Source: Bradyrhizobium sp. (GTDB lineage Bacteria; Pseudomonadota; Alphaproteobacteria; Rhizobiales; Xanthobacteraceae). Taken from it: a stretch of DNA of 12,506 nucleotides. The notes under the pieces were generated by a model, which saw only the letters and a program-made list of their open reading frames with translations, was not told the DNA's origin and did no database searches. Of this stretch, positions 1 through 8,250 are shown piece after piece. The DNA is taken from the NCBI GenBank assembly GCA_025960445.1, contig JAICIT010000026.1, positions 1 through 12,506 on the forward strand. The letters run 5' to 3'. A program made the translations under genes and the position numbers. Each line of letters opens with the position of its first letter. Within the stretch, counting starts at the first letter, position 1.

Positions 1-736
1 GCAGCGGCATCAAATTCATCGGCGGCGCGCCGATGAATGAGGCGACAAAGGTCGTCATGGGTTTCTGATAAATCTCAAGCGGATTACCGATCTGCTCGAC
101 ACGGCCGCCATTCATCACCACCAGGATGTCGGCGAGAGTCATGGCCTCGAGCTGGTCGTGCGTGACGTAGATCGAGGTAGTCTGCAGACGGCGCTGCAAT
201 TTGCGAATTTCGACGCGCATGGCAATACGCAGCTTGGCGTCCAGGTTCGACAGCGGCTCGTCGAACAGAAACACTTTCGGCTGCCGGACAATGGCGCGCC
301 CCATCGCGACGCGCTGGCGCTGTCCGCCGGAGAGCTGTCGCGGCTTTCGTTCGAGCATCGCGCCAAGCTCGAGAATGCGCGCGGCTTCCTGCACACGCGT
401 GTCGATCTCGGGCTGGGGCATGCGCCGGTTGCGAAGGCCGTAGGCCATGTTGTTGTAGACGCTCATATGCGGATAGAGCGCGTAGTTCTGGAACACCATC
501 GCAATATCGCGATCGGCCGGCTCGATGCCGTTGACGATGCGGCCGCCAATATCAATTTCGCCGCCACTAATGGTCTCAAGCCCTGCGACCATGCGCAGCA
601 GTGTGGATTTGCCACACCCGGAGGGGCCGACCAGGACGCAAAACTGGCCATCGCCAACCTCGAAGTCGATGCCCTTGATCGCTTCGAAGCCGCCGGCATA
701 AGTCTTGCGGACGTTACGGAGGGTGACGTTAGCCAT
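1..736 (-). CDS. ugpC: sn-glycerol-3-phosphate ABC importer ATP-binding protein, 3' end cut by window edge
   Basis: Nucleotide-binding subunit that hydrolyses ATP at the inner membrane to power the UgpAE permease. I translated 245 codons from the ATG at 736 to the window edge. They contain the full ABC core: Walker [10 protein letters not shown] (residues 37-45), Q-loop Gln83 in VFQNY, signature LSGGQ (135-139), Walker B VFLFDE (155-160), D-loop SNLDAK and H-loop His193 in THDQLEAM. The start of the regulatory domain follows (FIGAPPMN). UgpC/MalK-type ATPases are about 355-370 residues long, so roughly 110-120 residues lie outside the window. The start follows the ugpE stop by 7 nt, and an AGGA ribosome site overlaps that stop codon, so the two genes are probably translationally coupled. 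The ATPase subfamily is shared with other sugar importers; the Ugp assignment rests mainly on the adjacent UgpBAE genes. Confidence 0.93.
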   Translation of the reverse strand, partial: MANVTLRNVRKTYAGGFEAIKGIDFEVGDGQFCVLVGPSGCGKSTLLRMVAGLETISGGEIDIGGRIVNGIEPADRDIAMVFQNYALYPHMSVYNNMAYGLRNRRMPQPEIDTRVQEAARILELGAMLERKPRQLSGGQRQRVAMGRAIVRQPKVFLFDEPLSNLDAKLRIAMRVEIRKLQRRLQTTSIYVTHDQLEAMTLADILVVMNGGRVEQIGNPLEIYQKPMTTFVASFIGAPPMNLMPL

Positions 737-743
737 CGATGTC

Positions 744-1592
744 CTACTTCTCGGTCTCGACCAGGCCGCGCACGAACAGCCGCTGCATGAATACCACTAC
801 CGCCACCGGAGGCAGCATGGCCAATACGGCGGTTGCCATCGCCAGCTGCCATTCCGCCAACTCGTCAGTCGTTGTCAGCATTTTCTTGATGCCGGTGACG
901 ATGGTTTGCATCGAATCCTGCGTCGTGATCAGCAGCGGCCACAGATATTGATTCCAGCCATAGATGAACTGGATCACGAACAGAGCGGCAATGGTGGTGA
1001 CGGACAGCGGCAGCAAAGTATCCCAGAAAAACCGGAATGGCCCGGCGCCGTCGATGCGCGATGCCTCAAGCAGTTCGTCCGGCACCGTCATGAAGAACTG
1101 GCGAAACAGCAGGGTGCCCGTCGCCGATGCGATCAGGGGCAGGATCAGTCCCGCATAGGTATCCAGCATGTGCAGGTCGGACACGACTTTGTACGTTGGA
1201 TAGATACGGACCTCGACCGGCAGCATCAGAGTGACAAAGATGATCCAGAACGCCGTCTTCCGAAACGGAAAACGGAAATACACCACCGCGTAGGCCGACA
1301 GGATCGAGATGAAGATCTTGCCGACCGCAATTCCCGTGGCGGAGATAAACGAGTTGAGCAGGAGGTGGCCGACCGGCTCACGGCTGGTGCGCGAGCCGCC
1401 GACAAAGATCGCCCGATAATAATTTTCCAGTATGTGGCCACCAGGCAGGAGCGGCATGTTGCCGCTGATCACCGTCGCGGCGTCGTGAGTTGACGCCACC
1501 AGCGCAAGATAGACCGGAAAGGCGACGATGAAGATGCCGAATGTCAGGATCGAGTAGGCGATAACATCGTTCCACGGGCGGTGCTCCACCAT
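744..1592 (-). CDS. ugpE: sn-glycerol-3-phosphate ABC importer permease UgpE
   Basis: Inner-membrane permease that pairs with UgpA to form the translocation pore. The 282-residue product has about six hydrophobic segments (near 10-32, 82-105, 115-135, 147-165, 199-220 and 253-270). The EAA loop that contacts the ATPase lies at 176-197 ([10 protein letters not shown] followed by LLPLS). The stretch [15 protein letters not shown] (123-137) is very close to what I recall of UgpE. Length matches the family (about 280). The ATG overlaps the stop codon of ugpA in the form TGATG, and ugpC follows after 7 nt, so ugpA, ugpE and ugpC appear to be read from one message by coupled translation. No frameshift or missing motif is seen. 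Confidence 0.95.
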   Translation of the reverse strand: MVEHRPWNDVIAYSILTFGIFIVAFPVYLALVASTHDAATVISGNMPLLPGGHILENYYRAIFVGGSRTSREPVGHLLLNSFISATGIAVGKIFISILSAYAVVYFRFPFRKTAFWIIFVTLMLPVEVRIYPTYKVVSDLHMLDTYAGLILPLIASATGTLLFRQFFMTVPDELLEASRIDGAGPFRFFWDTLLPLSVTTIAALFVIQFIYGWNQYLWPLLITTQDSMQTIVTGIKKMLTTTDELAEWQLAMATAVLAMLPPVAVVVFMQRLFVRGLVETEK

Positions 1593-2473
1593 CAGTATTG
1601 CACCTTCCGCTCGACATAACGGAACTGGACTGCGGTGAGCGCGATGACGATCGCCATGAGCACCACCGATTGGGCCGCCGAACTGCCGAGATCGCCGCCA
1701 AGCCTGCCGTCGGCATAAACCTTGTAGACCAGCGTGGTGGTGGCGCCGGCGGGCCCGCCTCCCGTTACCGCGTCAATGATGCCGAAGGTATCGAAGAACA
1801 CATAGACCACATTCACGACCAGCAGAAAGAAAGTGGTCGGCGACAACAGTGGAAATACAATGGTCCAGAACCGGCGCATCGGGCCGGCCCCATCTATGGC
1901 GCCGGCTTCGATGACACTTTTGGGAATCGACTGCAGCCCGGCCAGAAAGAACAGGAAGTTATACGAAATCTGCTTCCACACCGCGGCCATCACGACCAGG
2001 ATCATGGCGTGATTGGCGTTCAGCAGCGGGTTCCAGTTGAACCCCATCCAGCGCAGCGGTCGCGCCAGGGAGCCGAGCGAAGGGTGAAACAGGAAAAACC
2101 ACAGCACGCCCGCGACGGCCGGAGCAACGGCATAGGGCCAGATCATCAGAGTCTTGTAAACATCAGACGCTTTCAGGTTCTTGTCGGCCTGAGCCGCGAA
2201 TAGCAGCGCGATCGAAAGCGACAGCAGTGCGACCAGCGTGGAGAACACCAGCGTCGTCAGCATCGCCTTGTAGTATTCCGGCTGTGCAAACAGCGCCTGG
2301 TAATTCTCAAACCCGATGAATTGCGAAGACAGGCCGAATGCGTCCTCGCGCAGAAACGATTGCCAGAACGCCTGGATCGCCGGCCAATAGAAAAATACGA
2401 ATGTAATGATGAGCTGCGGCACCAGCAGCAGATACGGCAGCAGCTTGCTATTGAAGACGGCAGACTTTTCCAT
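1592..2473 (-). CDS. ugpA: sn-glycerol-3-phosphate ABC importer permease UgpA
   Basis: Inner-membrane permease partner of UgpE. The 293-residue product resembles recalled E. coli UgpA along its length: [14 protein letters not shown] near the start, [13 protein letters not shown] (113-125), [12 protein letters not shown] (165-176), the EAA loop at 189-211 ([14 protein letters not shown]), the stretch from FFDTF to ATTTL (226-248), and the C-terminal QFRYVERKV. Six membrane segments are expected and the hydrophobic pattern agrees. The ATG at 2473 is used because the hydrophobic N-terminus begins right after it and no earlier in-frame start fits. The ribosome site upstream is weak. The gene lies 86 bp after ugpB, and that gap holds a strong hairpin (see separate entry). 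It overlaps ugpE by 1 nt. Confidence 0.95.
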   Translation of the reverse strand: MEKSAVFNSKLLPYLLLVPQLIITFVFFYWPAIQAFWQSFLREDAFGLSSQFIGFENYQALFAQPEYYKAMLTTLVFSTLVALLSLSIALLFAAQADKNLKASDVYKTLMIWPYAVAPAVAGVLWFFLFHPSLGSLARPLRWMGFNWNPLLNANHAMILVVMAAVWKQISYNFLFFLAGLQSIPKSVIEAGAIDGAGPMRRFWTIVFPLLSPTTFFLLVVNVVYVFFDTFGIIDAVTGGGPAGATTTLVYKVYADGRLGGDLGSSAAQSVVLMAIVIALTAVQFRYVERKVQY

Positions 2474-2518
2474 TCAGGGCGACTTGTTCTCAGAAGCTGC
2501 TAGCGTTCGGCCGACCGG

Positions 2519-2547
2519 AAAAACCCCTCTCCGAAATGGAGAGGGGT
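2519..2547 (-). terminator. Hairpin with U-tract between ugpB and ugpA (intra-operon terminator/attenuator)
   Basis: Read on the minus strand this is a perfect 10-bp stem, ACCCCTCTCC (plus-strand arm 2523-2532) against GGAGAGGGGT (2538-2547), with a 5-nt loop at 2533-2537. It is followed by a U-run from the five A residues at 2519-2523, the innermost of which also closes the stem. It lies 13 nt after the ugpB stop and about 45 nt before the ugpA start. It has the form of a rho-independent terminator. Because the permease genes follow on the same strand, the likely role is partial termination and protection of the ugpB transcript 3' end, giving more binding protein than permease. Confidence 0.85.
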
Positions 2548-2559
2548 CTTGGGATCGGC

Positions 2560-3870
2560 TTATTTTGCCGTCTTCTCAAAGCTCCGCAAGATGGCGTTGC
2601 CGCGCGCTACCGCGGCATCCAGCGCTTCCTTGGCGGTCTTCTGCCCGGCAAGCGCCGCCTCCATTTCTTCGGCCCAGACATCACGCATCTGCACCATGTT
2701 GCCGAAACGCAGGCCACGTGAGTTCTCGGTCGGCTCCTTGTTGGTCAACTCCTTGAGCGGCGTTTGCAGCGTCGGGTTCTTCTCGTAGAAGCCGTCCTTT
2801 ACAGTTTTCTCATACGCAGCCTTGGTGATCGGCAGGTAGCCGGATTCCTGATGCAGCTTGGCCTGACGGTTGGTGTCGGACAGGAACGCAAAGAATTTGG
2901 CGACCCCCTTGTATTCCTCGGGTTTCTTGCCGCCCATTACCCATAGCGATGCGCCACCGATAATCGAATTCTGCGGCGCGCCGGGAACGTCGGGATAGTA
3001 TGGCATCGGCGCCGACGTGAAATCGAATTTCGCGGTGCCCTTTGCGGTGGCGTAATAGCCCGACGATGTCAGGAAAATCGCGCACTCGCCGGAGGCGAAG
3101 CGGCCTTCGCTGGCGTTGGCGCGGCCGCCATAATCGTACGTTTTGTCTTTCTGCAGATCGATCAAGTTCTGCAGGTGCTTGACGTGCAACGGTGTGTTGA
3201 AGGTCAACACGGTATCGAAACCGTCGAGCCCATTCGCCTTGGTGCCGATCGGCACGTTGTGCCAGGCCGAAAACTGCTCGATATGCGCCCACGTCGCCCA
3301 GGCATTCGAGAAGCCGCAGGTATTGTGACCGGCCGCCTTCAGCTTTTTGGCCGCCGCGAATACCTCGGGCCAGGTCTTTGGAATTTCGGCAACGCCTGCC
3401 TTTTTCAGCTCATCCTTGTTGATCCACATCACCATGGAAGATGAGTTGAACGGAAACGACAGCATCTCGCCTTTGGATGTCGAGTAATAGCCGGTGATGG
3501 CAGGAAGATAAGCCTTGGGATCGAACGGTTCGCCGGCTTCCTTCATCAGCTGATAGACCGGCTTGATCGCGCCTGTGGCGCTCATCATGGTCGCGGTGCC
3601 GACCTCGAACACCTGAATGATGTGCGGCGCGTTGCCGGCGCGGAACGCGGCGATGCCGGCATTCATGGTATCTGCATAGCCGCCCTTGAACGACGGGATG
3701 ACCTTGTATTCGGATTGGCTGGCGTTGAATTCCTCGGCGAGCTTATTGACGATATCGTTGTTGCCGCCGGTCATCGCGTGCCACCACTGCAGTTCGGTCA
3801 CCGCGTGAGCGGGACTGGCGAACGCGAGTGTGGCCGCCAACGTCGTGGCAAGGCCGAAGTGTCGAAGCAT
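2560..3870 (-). CDS. ugpB: sn-glycerol-3-phosphate periplasmic binding protein UgpB
   Basis: Periplasmic solute receptor that delivers glycerol-3-phosphate (or its diesters) to UgpAE-C. From the ATG at 3870 the product has 436 residues, against 438 recalled for E. coli UgpB. Residues 1-23 are a Sec signal peptide (basic MLRH, hydrophobic core, cleavage after SPAHA). Family matches include KGGYADTMNAGIAAFRAGNA, QVFEVGTATMMSA, PFNSSSM, IIGGASLWVMGG, SGYLPITKAAY, GFYEKNP and RGLRFGNM. Trp191 and Trp194 fall in a W-x-x-W that I recall contacts ligand in UgpB. A longer reading frame opens at 3987, but the signal peptide and a strong ribosome site (3879-3886) settle the start at 3870. It is the first gene of the importer operon. 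I see no convincing Pho box or promoter in the 276 bp upstream. Confidence 0.95.
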   Translation of the reverse strand: MLRHFGLATTLAATLAFASPAHAVTELQWWHAMTGGNNDIVNKLAEEFNASQSEYKVIPSFKGGYADTMNAGIAAFRAGNAPHIIQVFEVGTATMMSATGAIKPVYQLMKEAGEPFDPKAYLPAITGYYSTSKGEMLSFPFNSSSMVMWINKDELKKAGVAEIPKTWPEVFAAAKKLKAAGHNTCGFSNAWATWAHIEQFSAWHNVPIGTKANGLDGFDTVLTFNTPLHVKHLQNLIDLQKDKTYDYGGRANASEGRFASGECAIFLTSSGYYATAKGTAKFDFTSAPMPYYPDVPGAPQNSIIGGASLWVMGGKKPEEYKGVAKFFAFLSDTNRQAKLHQESGYLPITKAAYEKTVKDGFYEKNPTLQTPLKELTNKEPTENSRGLRFGNMVQMRDVWAEEMEAALAGQKTAKEALDAAVARGNAILRSFEKTAK

Positions 3871-3878
3871 GGTATTAA

Positions 3879-3886
3879 TCCTCCCC
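3879..3886 (-). promoter_or_regulatory. Strong ribosome binding site of ugpB
   Basis: The minus strand reads GGGGAGGA, 8 nt before the ATG at 3870. This near-perfect anti-16S match decides the start over the ATG at 3987 and fits the high expression expected of a binding protein. Confidence 0.85.
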
Positions 3887-4074
3887 GTTGGATTTATGTA
3901 CCTTAGCGCGATAGCAGCGCTGGATGACGCGCAAATGATCATATTAGGCAAAGCAACGGAAGCCAGAAAATAGGCGCAAACGCGCACCCGCTAGGTCCAT
4001 GGTCTGGGTCATTGCTGGCTGTCGCGAGCGGATCGAGCCACATTCAAGTGCGCCCCTGTCCACGCGGCGTCGTC

Positions 4075-4104
4075 GTAGCGGGAGGCTAGACCGCCTCAAG
4101 CTAC
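4075..4104 (-). terminator. Hairpin downstream of the CoA-transferase gene, no U-tract
   Basis: The outer arms GTAGC (4075-4079) and GCTAC (4100-4104) and inner arms GAGGC (4082-4086) and GCCTC (4093-4097) pair around a 6-nt loop, with a 2x2 internal loop of GG opposite AA. It begins about 43 nt after the stop of the minus-strand CoA-transferase gene, where a terminator or 3'-end-stabilising hairpin would be expected. There is no T-run on either side, so intrinsic termination is uncertain. The rest of the 276-bp gap up to ugpB shows no gene. Confidence 0.4.
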
Positions 4105-4146
4105 TCGCGGGGATGTCGCTGGCGCGCGAAGTGACGGAAATCTGGC

Positions 4147-5352
4147 TCAGCGTTTTCGTTCACTGCCGCAAACGACGCCATCGGCCATTAGGCCATCGAT
4201 TTCGGGCCTGGAGTATCCGAATTCCGTCAGCACCTCGACGGCATGCTCGCTGAACTTGGGCGGGGTACGGCGCAAGCCCGGTTTGCTGCGCTCCAGCCGG
4301 ATCGGCGAAGCAACGCCCTTGTACCAATCCCCTGCGATGACATCGCCGCGGTGAACGGCGTGCGGGCTGGTCAGGGCCTGATCGATGGATTGCACCGGCC
4401 CGGCCGGCAATCCCGCTGCCAGCAGGCGATCGCAGAGCGGTCCGGCATCGTGCTGGCTGAATACGGTGGCGAGTTCGTCACGCAGCGCATCGCGATTCGC
4501 AATCCGGTCCTTGTTGCGTGCGAAGCGTGTGTCGGTAGCGAGTTCAGGCTTGCCGATTTCCTTGCAGAGCTTGCGGAACGTGCCGTCATTGCCGACGCCG
4601 ATGAAGATGTTGTCGGTGCGGGTAGGAAAGATCGCGTAGGGCACGAGGTTCGGGTGCTCGTTGCCGGTGAGCTGCGGCGGCTTGCCGTGCATGAAATAAT
4701 TTGCGGCATGTGGATGCATGATGGAAAGGCCGGTCTCGTAGAGCGTGGTTTCGAGAAACTGTCCCAAGCCCGATTTCTGCCGCTCCGCGAGCGCCATTAG
4801 AATGCCGATGGCCGCGTAAAGACCTGTCGAAATGTCCACCAGTGGAACGCCGATCCGCATCGGGCCGCTCTGCGGCGACCCCGTCGCCGCGATCATGCCG
4901 GTCATCGCCTGAATGATCGCGTCATAGCCAGGATTGCCGCCGCGCGGACCGTCGCCGCCAAAGCCGGAGATCCGACAATGCACCAGCCGAGGAAACTTCG
5001 CCCGCAGCACCTCATTGGCGATGCCCCATTTGTCGAGCGTTCCCGGCTTGAAATTCTCGATCAGCACGTCGGCGCTTTGCAGCATCTTCATCAGCACGGC
5101 GCGACCGCCCTCTGATGCGAGGTCCAGCCCAATCGAACGCTTGTTGCGGTTGATGCCGACGAAATACGCCGCGTCTTCGCCATGAAAAGGTGGCCCCCAG
5201 TCGCGGACCTCGTCGCCTACGGGTGGCTCGACCTTGATGACGTCAGCGCCGTGATCGGCCAGAATCTGCGTGCAATAAGGACCGCCTAGGACGCGCGTCA
5301 GGTCGATCACGCGCAACCCGGTCATCGCGCCGGCGGTAGTGTCAGTCGTCAT
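4147..5352 (-). CDS. Family III (CaiB/BaiF-type) CoA-transferase
   Basis: Predicted to move coenzyme A between carboxylic acids through an aspartyl-CoA anhydride intermediate. The 401-residue product fits the family length of about 390-430. Visible family features are the N-terminal GLRVIDLTRVLGGPYCTQILAD, KVEPP (40-44), NRNKRSIGLDL (68-78), DVLIENFKPGTLDKWG (95-110), and Asp173 in GVPLVDISTG, which aligns with the catalytic Asp169 of formyl-CoA transferase. A C-terminal SPIRLERS and TPPKFSEH follow. The glutarate/succinate-type members (SUGCT-like) look closest from memory, but substrate cannot be read from sequence in this family. The ATG at 5352 has only a weak AAGAG site upstream. The alternative ATG at codon 10 has none. 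It sits between tRNA-Ala and ugpB on the same strand, apparently as a single-gene unit; a link to the ugp importer is not evident. Confidence 0.9.
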   Translation of the reverse strand: MTTDTTAGAMTGLRVIDLTRVLGGPYCTQILADHGADVIKVEPPVGDEVRDWGPPFHGEDAAYFVGINRNKRSIGLDLASEGGRAVLMKMLQSADVLIENFKPGTLDKWGIANEVLRAKFPRLVHCRISGFGGDGPRGGNPGYDAIIQAMTGMIAATGSPQSGPMRIGVPLVDISTGLYAAIGILMALAERQKSGLGQFLETTLYETGLSIMHPHAANYFMHGKPPQLTGNEHPNLVPYAIFPTRTDNIFIGVGNDGTFRKLCKEIGKPELATDTRFARNKDRIANRDALRDELATVFSQHDAGPLCDRLLAAGLPAGPVQSIDQALTSPHAVHRGDVIAGDWYKGVASPIRLERSKPGLRRTPPKFSEHAVEVLTEFGYSRPEIDGLMADGVVCGSERKR

Positions 5353-5458
5353 AGGTGGCTCTTGCAGAGTTGCGGAGCACGGTTATGCCATTAAGCATCA
5401 CAACCGCTTCCGCGCAAATGCGGGCCGTTACTTTGGACGCTGCAACGTTGTCTGGTTT

Positions 5459-5505
5459 CGTTGCGATGGACCGGCGCGTGGCTTGCCGCGCCGAAGGTAG
5501 CAACG
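5459..5505 (-). other. Two-tier inverted repeat in the 3' trailer of tRNA-Ala
   Basis: Outer arms CGTTGC (5459-5464) and GCAACG (5500-5505) enclose inner arms CGGCGCG (5472-5478) and CGCGCCG (5487-5493). The structure starts 12 nt beyond the tRNA 3' end on the minus strand. No U-tract follows. It may be a 3'-processing or termination structure for the tRNA transcript. The arms also resemble a nearby CAACGTTG palindrome at about 5440-5448. Function is inferred from position only. Confidence 0.3.
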
Positions 5506-5516
5506 CTAGTGAAGGC

Positions 5517-5592
<76 letters not shown>

Positions 5593-5655
5593 TTGAACCT
5601 GCCGCGCGGCTTGGGACGCGGGCGGCCGCACCCTGAACATAGTTCAGGCCCGATC

Positions 5656-6081
5656 TCAAGTCTCCTCGTCGCCGCCGACGTCTCCAATAATGTCTGTGAC
5701 GTCTTCGTCGCCTTCTTCTTCATCGGCGATGAAGGTGGAATCGTCATCGTCCTCGTCTTCAATGGTCTCGTCGATTTCGATATCGTCTTCCGATTCGGGG
5801 ACCACGGCCTTGACCTTGCCGGTGTTCTCCTCGGCATCGGCTTCCTCGAGCGGCACCAACTCTTCCGCCTCAACCGGCTCCGGTGTTGCTTCGGCTGCGG
5901 TAGCGGCGGCCGCGGCACTGGCGCGCGCTGCGGCATCGGCGCGCGTGCGCGGCGGCGGTACAGGTGCAATCGGCACCACCTCGCCCGTGTAAGGGGAGAC
6001 CACCGGGTTCTTGTTGAGGTCATAGAATTTCTTACCCGTGGTCGGGCAAATGCGTTTGGTTCCGAGATCGGATTTGGCCAC
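5656..6081 (-). CDS. FYDLN-acid domain protein (TIGR02300-type), function unknown
   Basis: A 141-residue soluble protein with three regions. The conserved N-terminus is at 1-36: LGTKRICPTTGKKFYDLNKN followed by PVVSPYTGEVV. An Ala-rich linker is at about 48-66, and the tail from about 71 to the end is extremely rich in Asp and Glu. The FYDLN motif plus acidic tail defines a family of unknown function in alphaproteobacteria. From memory, many members have two CxxC pairs like a zinc ribbon; here only Cys12 remains and the other three positions are Thr15, Ser29 and Thr32, so zinc binding is unlikely. The start is a GTG at 6081, supported by an AGGA site 8 nt upstream; longer readings to 6318 run into the aroA leader on the other strand. 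It is divergent from aroA and upstream of tRNA-Ala. I do not know its role. Confidence 0.88.
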   Translation of the reverse strand: MAKSDLGTKRICPTTGKKFYDLNKNPVVSPYTGEVVPIAPVPPPRTRADAAARASAAAAATAAEATPEPVEAEELVPLEEADAEENTGKVKAVVPESEDDIEIDETIEDEDDDDSTFIADEEEGDEDVTDIIGDVGGDEET

Positions 6082-6117
6082 GTGTGGAATCCTGGGAATT
6101 TCTGAAAAACGGTGCTT

Positions 6118-6146
6118 CACTTGGCTAGTTGCCACGCCCCTGTCAA
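6118..6146 (-). promoter_or_regulatory. Candidate promoter of the FYDLN-acid gene
   Basis: The minus strand has a perfect -35 TTGACA (plus 6141-6146), a 17-nt spacer and a weak -10 CAAGTG (6118-6123). In the alphaproteobacterial register (CTTGAC-N17-CTATAT) this is ATTGAC and CCAAGT, matching 5 of 6 and 3 of 6. It would start transcription about 30 nt before the GTG. It lies in the 143-bp divergent region, so an aroA promoter on the other strand should overlap it; I could not place one convincingly. Confidence 0.45.
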
Positions 6147-6211
6147 TAGCGCTTTGCGGGAGAACTGCAGCGGCGTGACGTAGCGGCGCCCATGTGGTAC
6201 CTGCCGCGCGC

Positions 6212-6217
6212 AGAGGA
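6212..6217 (+). promoter_or_regulatory. Ribosome binding site that sets a TTG start for aroA
   Basis: AGAGGA lies 7 nt before the TTG at 6225 (TTG ACC CAA TCC). The upstream in-frame ATG at 6192 has no ribosome site before it. The protein from the TTG begins [15 protein letters not shown], which has the N-terminal length expected of the family, so the ATG reading probably adds 11 spurious residues. Confidence 0.75.
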
Positions 6218-6224
6218 CACAATC

Positions 6225-7562
6225 TTGACCCAATCCGACCAGCCGAGGCCGCTTGAAGCGCGCGAAAGCGGTGCCTTGATAGGGCAGGTCCGCATTCCCG
6301 GGGACAAGTCCATTTCACATCGCGCGCTCATCTTGGGCGCCTTGGCGGTGGGTCAGACCACGATTTCCGGCCTGCTTGAGGCCGAGGACGTGCTGAATAC
6401 CGCGAAGGCAATGAGGGCGTTGGGCGCAACGATCGAACGAACCGCCGATTTCGCCTGGTCCGTGCACGGCGTCGGGATAGCTGGCTTTGCCGAGCCGCGG
6501 GCTCCGCTGGATTTTGGCAATTCGGGGACCGGCTGCAGGCTGGTGATGGGAGCGGTCGCTGGCTGTCCGATCACTGCCGTTTTCGACGGAGATGCCTCCC
6601 TGCGCGGGCGACCGATGCGACGGATACTGGACCCGCTGGAACTGATGGGTGCGCGGGTCAGCGCCAATGGAGAAGGCGGACGATTGCCGCTCACGCTCAT
6701 TGGCGCGCGCGATCCGCTGCCGATCGTCTACCGCACGCCGGTGGCGTCGGCGCAAATCAAATCGGCTGTGCTGCTGGCCGGACTGGCCGCGCCGGGCACC
6801 ACTACCGTGATCGAAACCGAGGCCAGCCGCGACCACACGGAACTGATGCTGGGACATTTCGGCGCCGAGATCGTTTCGGCGCGGGAAGGCAGTCATGGCC
6901 GCAAGATTGTGTTGCATGGCCAGCCTGAGCTGCACGGGATCGACGTCGTGGTGCCGGCCGATCCCTCATCGGCTGCTTTCTTCGTAGTGGCTGCATTGGT
7001 CGTCGGGGGCTCCGATCTTGTCCTGTCGGACGTCATGATCAATCCGCTGCGCACCGGCCTCTTCACGACCTTGCGCGAAATGGGGGCCGCGATTGAGCAG
7101 ACCGAAACCCGCGGCGATGCCGGCGAGCCAATGGCGCGGTTGCGGGTCCGGGCCTCAAAACTGCGCGGTGTGGAAGTGCCCGCCGAACGCGCGCCATCGA
7201 TGATCGATGAATATCTGGTGCTTGCGGTCGCTGCGGCTTTCGCCGAAGGCACCACGATCATGCGCGGCCTGCATGAATTGCGAGTCAAGGAATCTGACCG
7301 ACTGGAGGCAACCGCGGATATGCTGCGCATCAACGGCGTAAAGGCGGAGATCTCCGGTGATGACCTCATTGTAGAAGGCAGGGGCCATGTTCCCGGAGGC
7401 GGGCTTGTCGCCACCCACATGGATCACCGCATCGCGATGTCGGCGCTGGTGATGGGGCTCGGCGCCGAGAAGGCGGTGAGGGTTGATGACACCGCCTTCA
7501 TCGCCACGTCGTTTCCGGACTTTATCCCAATGATGCGCTCGCTCGGCGCGGAGTTCTCATGA
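6225..7562 (+). CDS. aroA: 3-phosphoshikimate 1-carboxyvinyltransferase (EPSP synthase), class II-like
   Basis: Cytosolic shikimate-pathway enzyme joining phosphoenolpyruvate to shikimate-3-phosphate. From the TTG the product has 445 residues. Active-site landmarks: [10 protein letters not shown] (24-33), [10 protein letters not shown] (96-105), [13 protein letters not shown] (175-187), SRDHTE (201-206), APSMIDEY with Asp328, ELRVKESDR with Glu351 and Lys355, and HMDHRIAMS (398-406). Overall it resembles the Agrobacterium CP4-type enzyme much more than the E. coli type. Three class II signatures are present (GDKS, SAQ-x-K, R-x-H-x-E); the fourth, N-x-T-R, reads NPLR. The residue aligned with CP4 Ala100 is Gly101. 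The gene overlaps cmk by 4 nt (ATGA), implying translational coupling. The TTG start may hold expression low. An alternative start is the ATG at 6192. Confidence 0.96.
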   Translation: MTQSDQPRPLEARESGALIGQVRIPGDKSISHRALILGALAVGQTTISGLLEAEDVLNTAKAMRALGATIERTADFAWSVHGVGIAGFAEPRAPLDFGNSGTGCRLVMGAVAGCPITAVFDGDASLRGRPMRRILDPLELMGARVSANGEGGRLPLTLIGARDPLPIVYRTPVASAQIKSAVLLAGLAAPGTTTVIETEASRDHTELMLGHFGAEIVSAREGSHGRKIVLHGQPELHGIDVVVPADPSSAAFFVVAALVVGGSDLVLSDVMINPLRTGLFTTLREMGAAIEQTETRGDAGEPMARLRVRASKLRGVEVPAERAPSMIDEYLVLAVAAAFAEGTTIMRGLHELRVKESDRLEATADMLRINGVKAEISGDDLIVEGRGHVPGGGLVATHMDHRIAMSALVMGLGAEKAVRVDDTAFIATSFPDFIPMMRSLGAEFS

Positions 7563-8197
7563 TCATCGCCATCGATGGACCGGCGGCTTCCGGCAAGGGC
7601 ACACTCGGGAAGCGGCTCGCCCATCACTATGGCTATCGCCACCTCGATACCGGCGTGATCTATCGGGCGGTCGCCAAGGCGATGCTGGATGCTGGCGCCG
7701 ATCTCACCGACGAGACGCGAGCGGTCGCAGCCGCCCTGGAACTGGACCCGGAAAAGTTCGGCGATCCCGTCCTGAAAACCCAGCGCGTGGGCGATGCCGC
7801 CTCAGTGGTCTCGGCCATTGCCGAGGTCCGGCGGGTACTGGTTAATTTTCAGCGGCAGTTTGCGGCCGATCCGCCAGGGGCTGTCCTTGACGGCCGCGAC
7901 ATCGGCACCGTGATCTGCCCGGATGCCGATGTGAAAATTTTCGTGTTGGCCGACCCCAAGGTGCGCGCCCGCCGGCGCACATTGGAGGCGAAAGCGCGGG
8001 GCGAGGACGCCGACGAGGCTGAGGTTCTGGCTGATATCCTCAAACGCGACGAACGAGACCGAAATCGGGCCGCATCGCCTTTAAAACCGGCCGCCGATGC
8101 TTACTTGCTCGATAACTCTCAGTTGGATATAGAAGGCGGCGTCCGGGCCGCCATCGAAATTGTCGAGGCCGTCCGAGCGGGCCGGCAGCCGGTTTGA
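7559..8197 (+). CDS. cmk: Cytidylate kinase
   Basis: Cytosolic kinase that phosphorylates CMP and dCMP with ATP in nucleotide recycling. The 212 residues match the usual 210-230. The P-loop GPAASGKGT is at 7-15, followed by LDTGVIYRA (29-37), [18 protein letters not shown] (111-128) and the lid/C-terminal block RDERDRN followed by [15 protein letters not shown] (163-187). The usual DTS near the end reads DNS, a mild change. The start ATG overlaps the aroA stop as ATGA, so translation is probably coupled. The order aroA-cmk-rpsA is widely conserved in proteobacteria. Confidence 0.97.
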   Translation: MIIAIDGPAASGKGTLGKRLAHHYGYRHLDTGVIYRAVAKAMLDAGADLTDETRAVAAALELDPEKFGDPVLKTQRVGDAASVVSAIAEVRRVLVNFQRQFAADPPGAVLDGRDIGTVICPDADVKIFVLADPKVRARRRTLEAKARGEDADEAEVLADILKRDERDRNRAASPLKPAADAYLLDNSQLDIEGGVRAAIEIVEAVRAGRQPV

Positions 8198-8250
8198 ACC
8201 GCTGCCGTCATTGGAGGAAAGCCCGCTCCAGGTCTTGAACGTCGATATCC

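Noticed and set aside
158..790. A 210-codon plus-strand frame over ugpC
   Set aside because: It is antisense to a complete set of ABC ATPase motifs on the minus strand and is a shadow frame.
3871..4146. A possible Pho box (CTGTCAT-N4-CTGTCAT) upstream of ugpB, because ugp operons are often phosphate-regulated
   Set aside because: The closest match on the minus strand (GCGTCAT then CTGCTAT) has 5 of 7 in each half and the wrong spacing of 6, so it is not better than chance.
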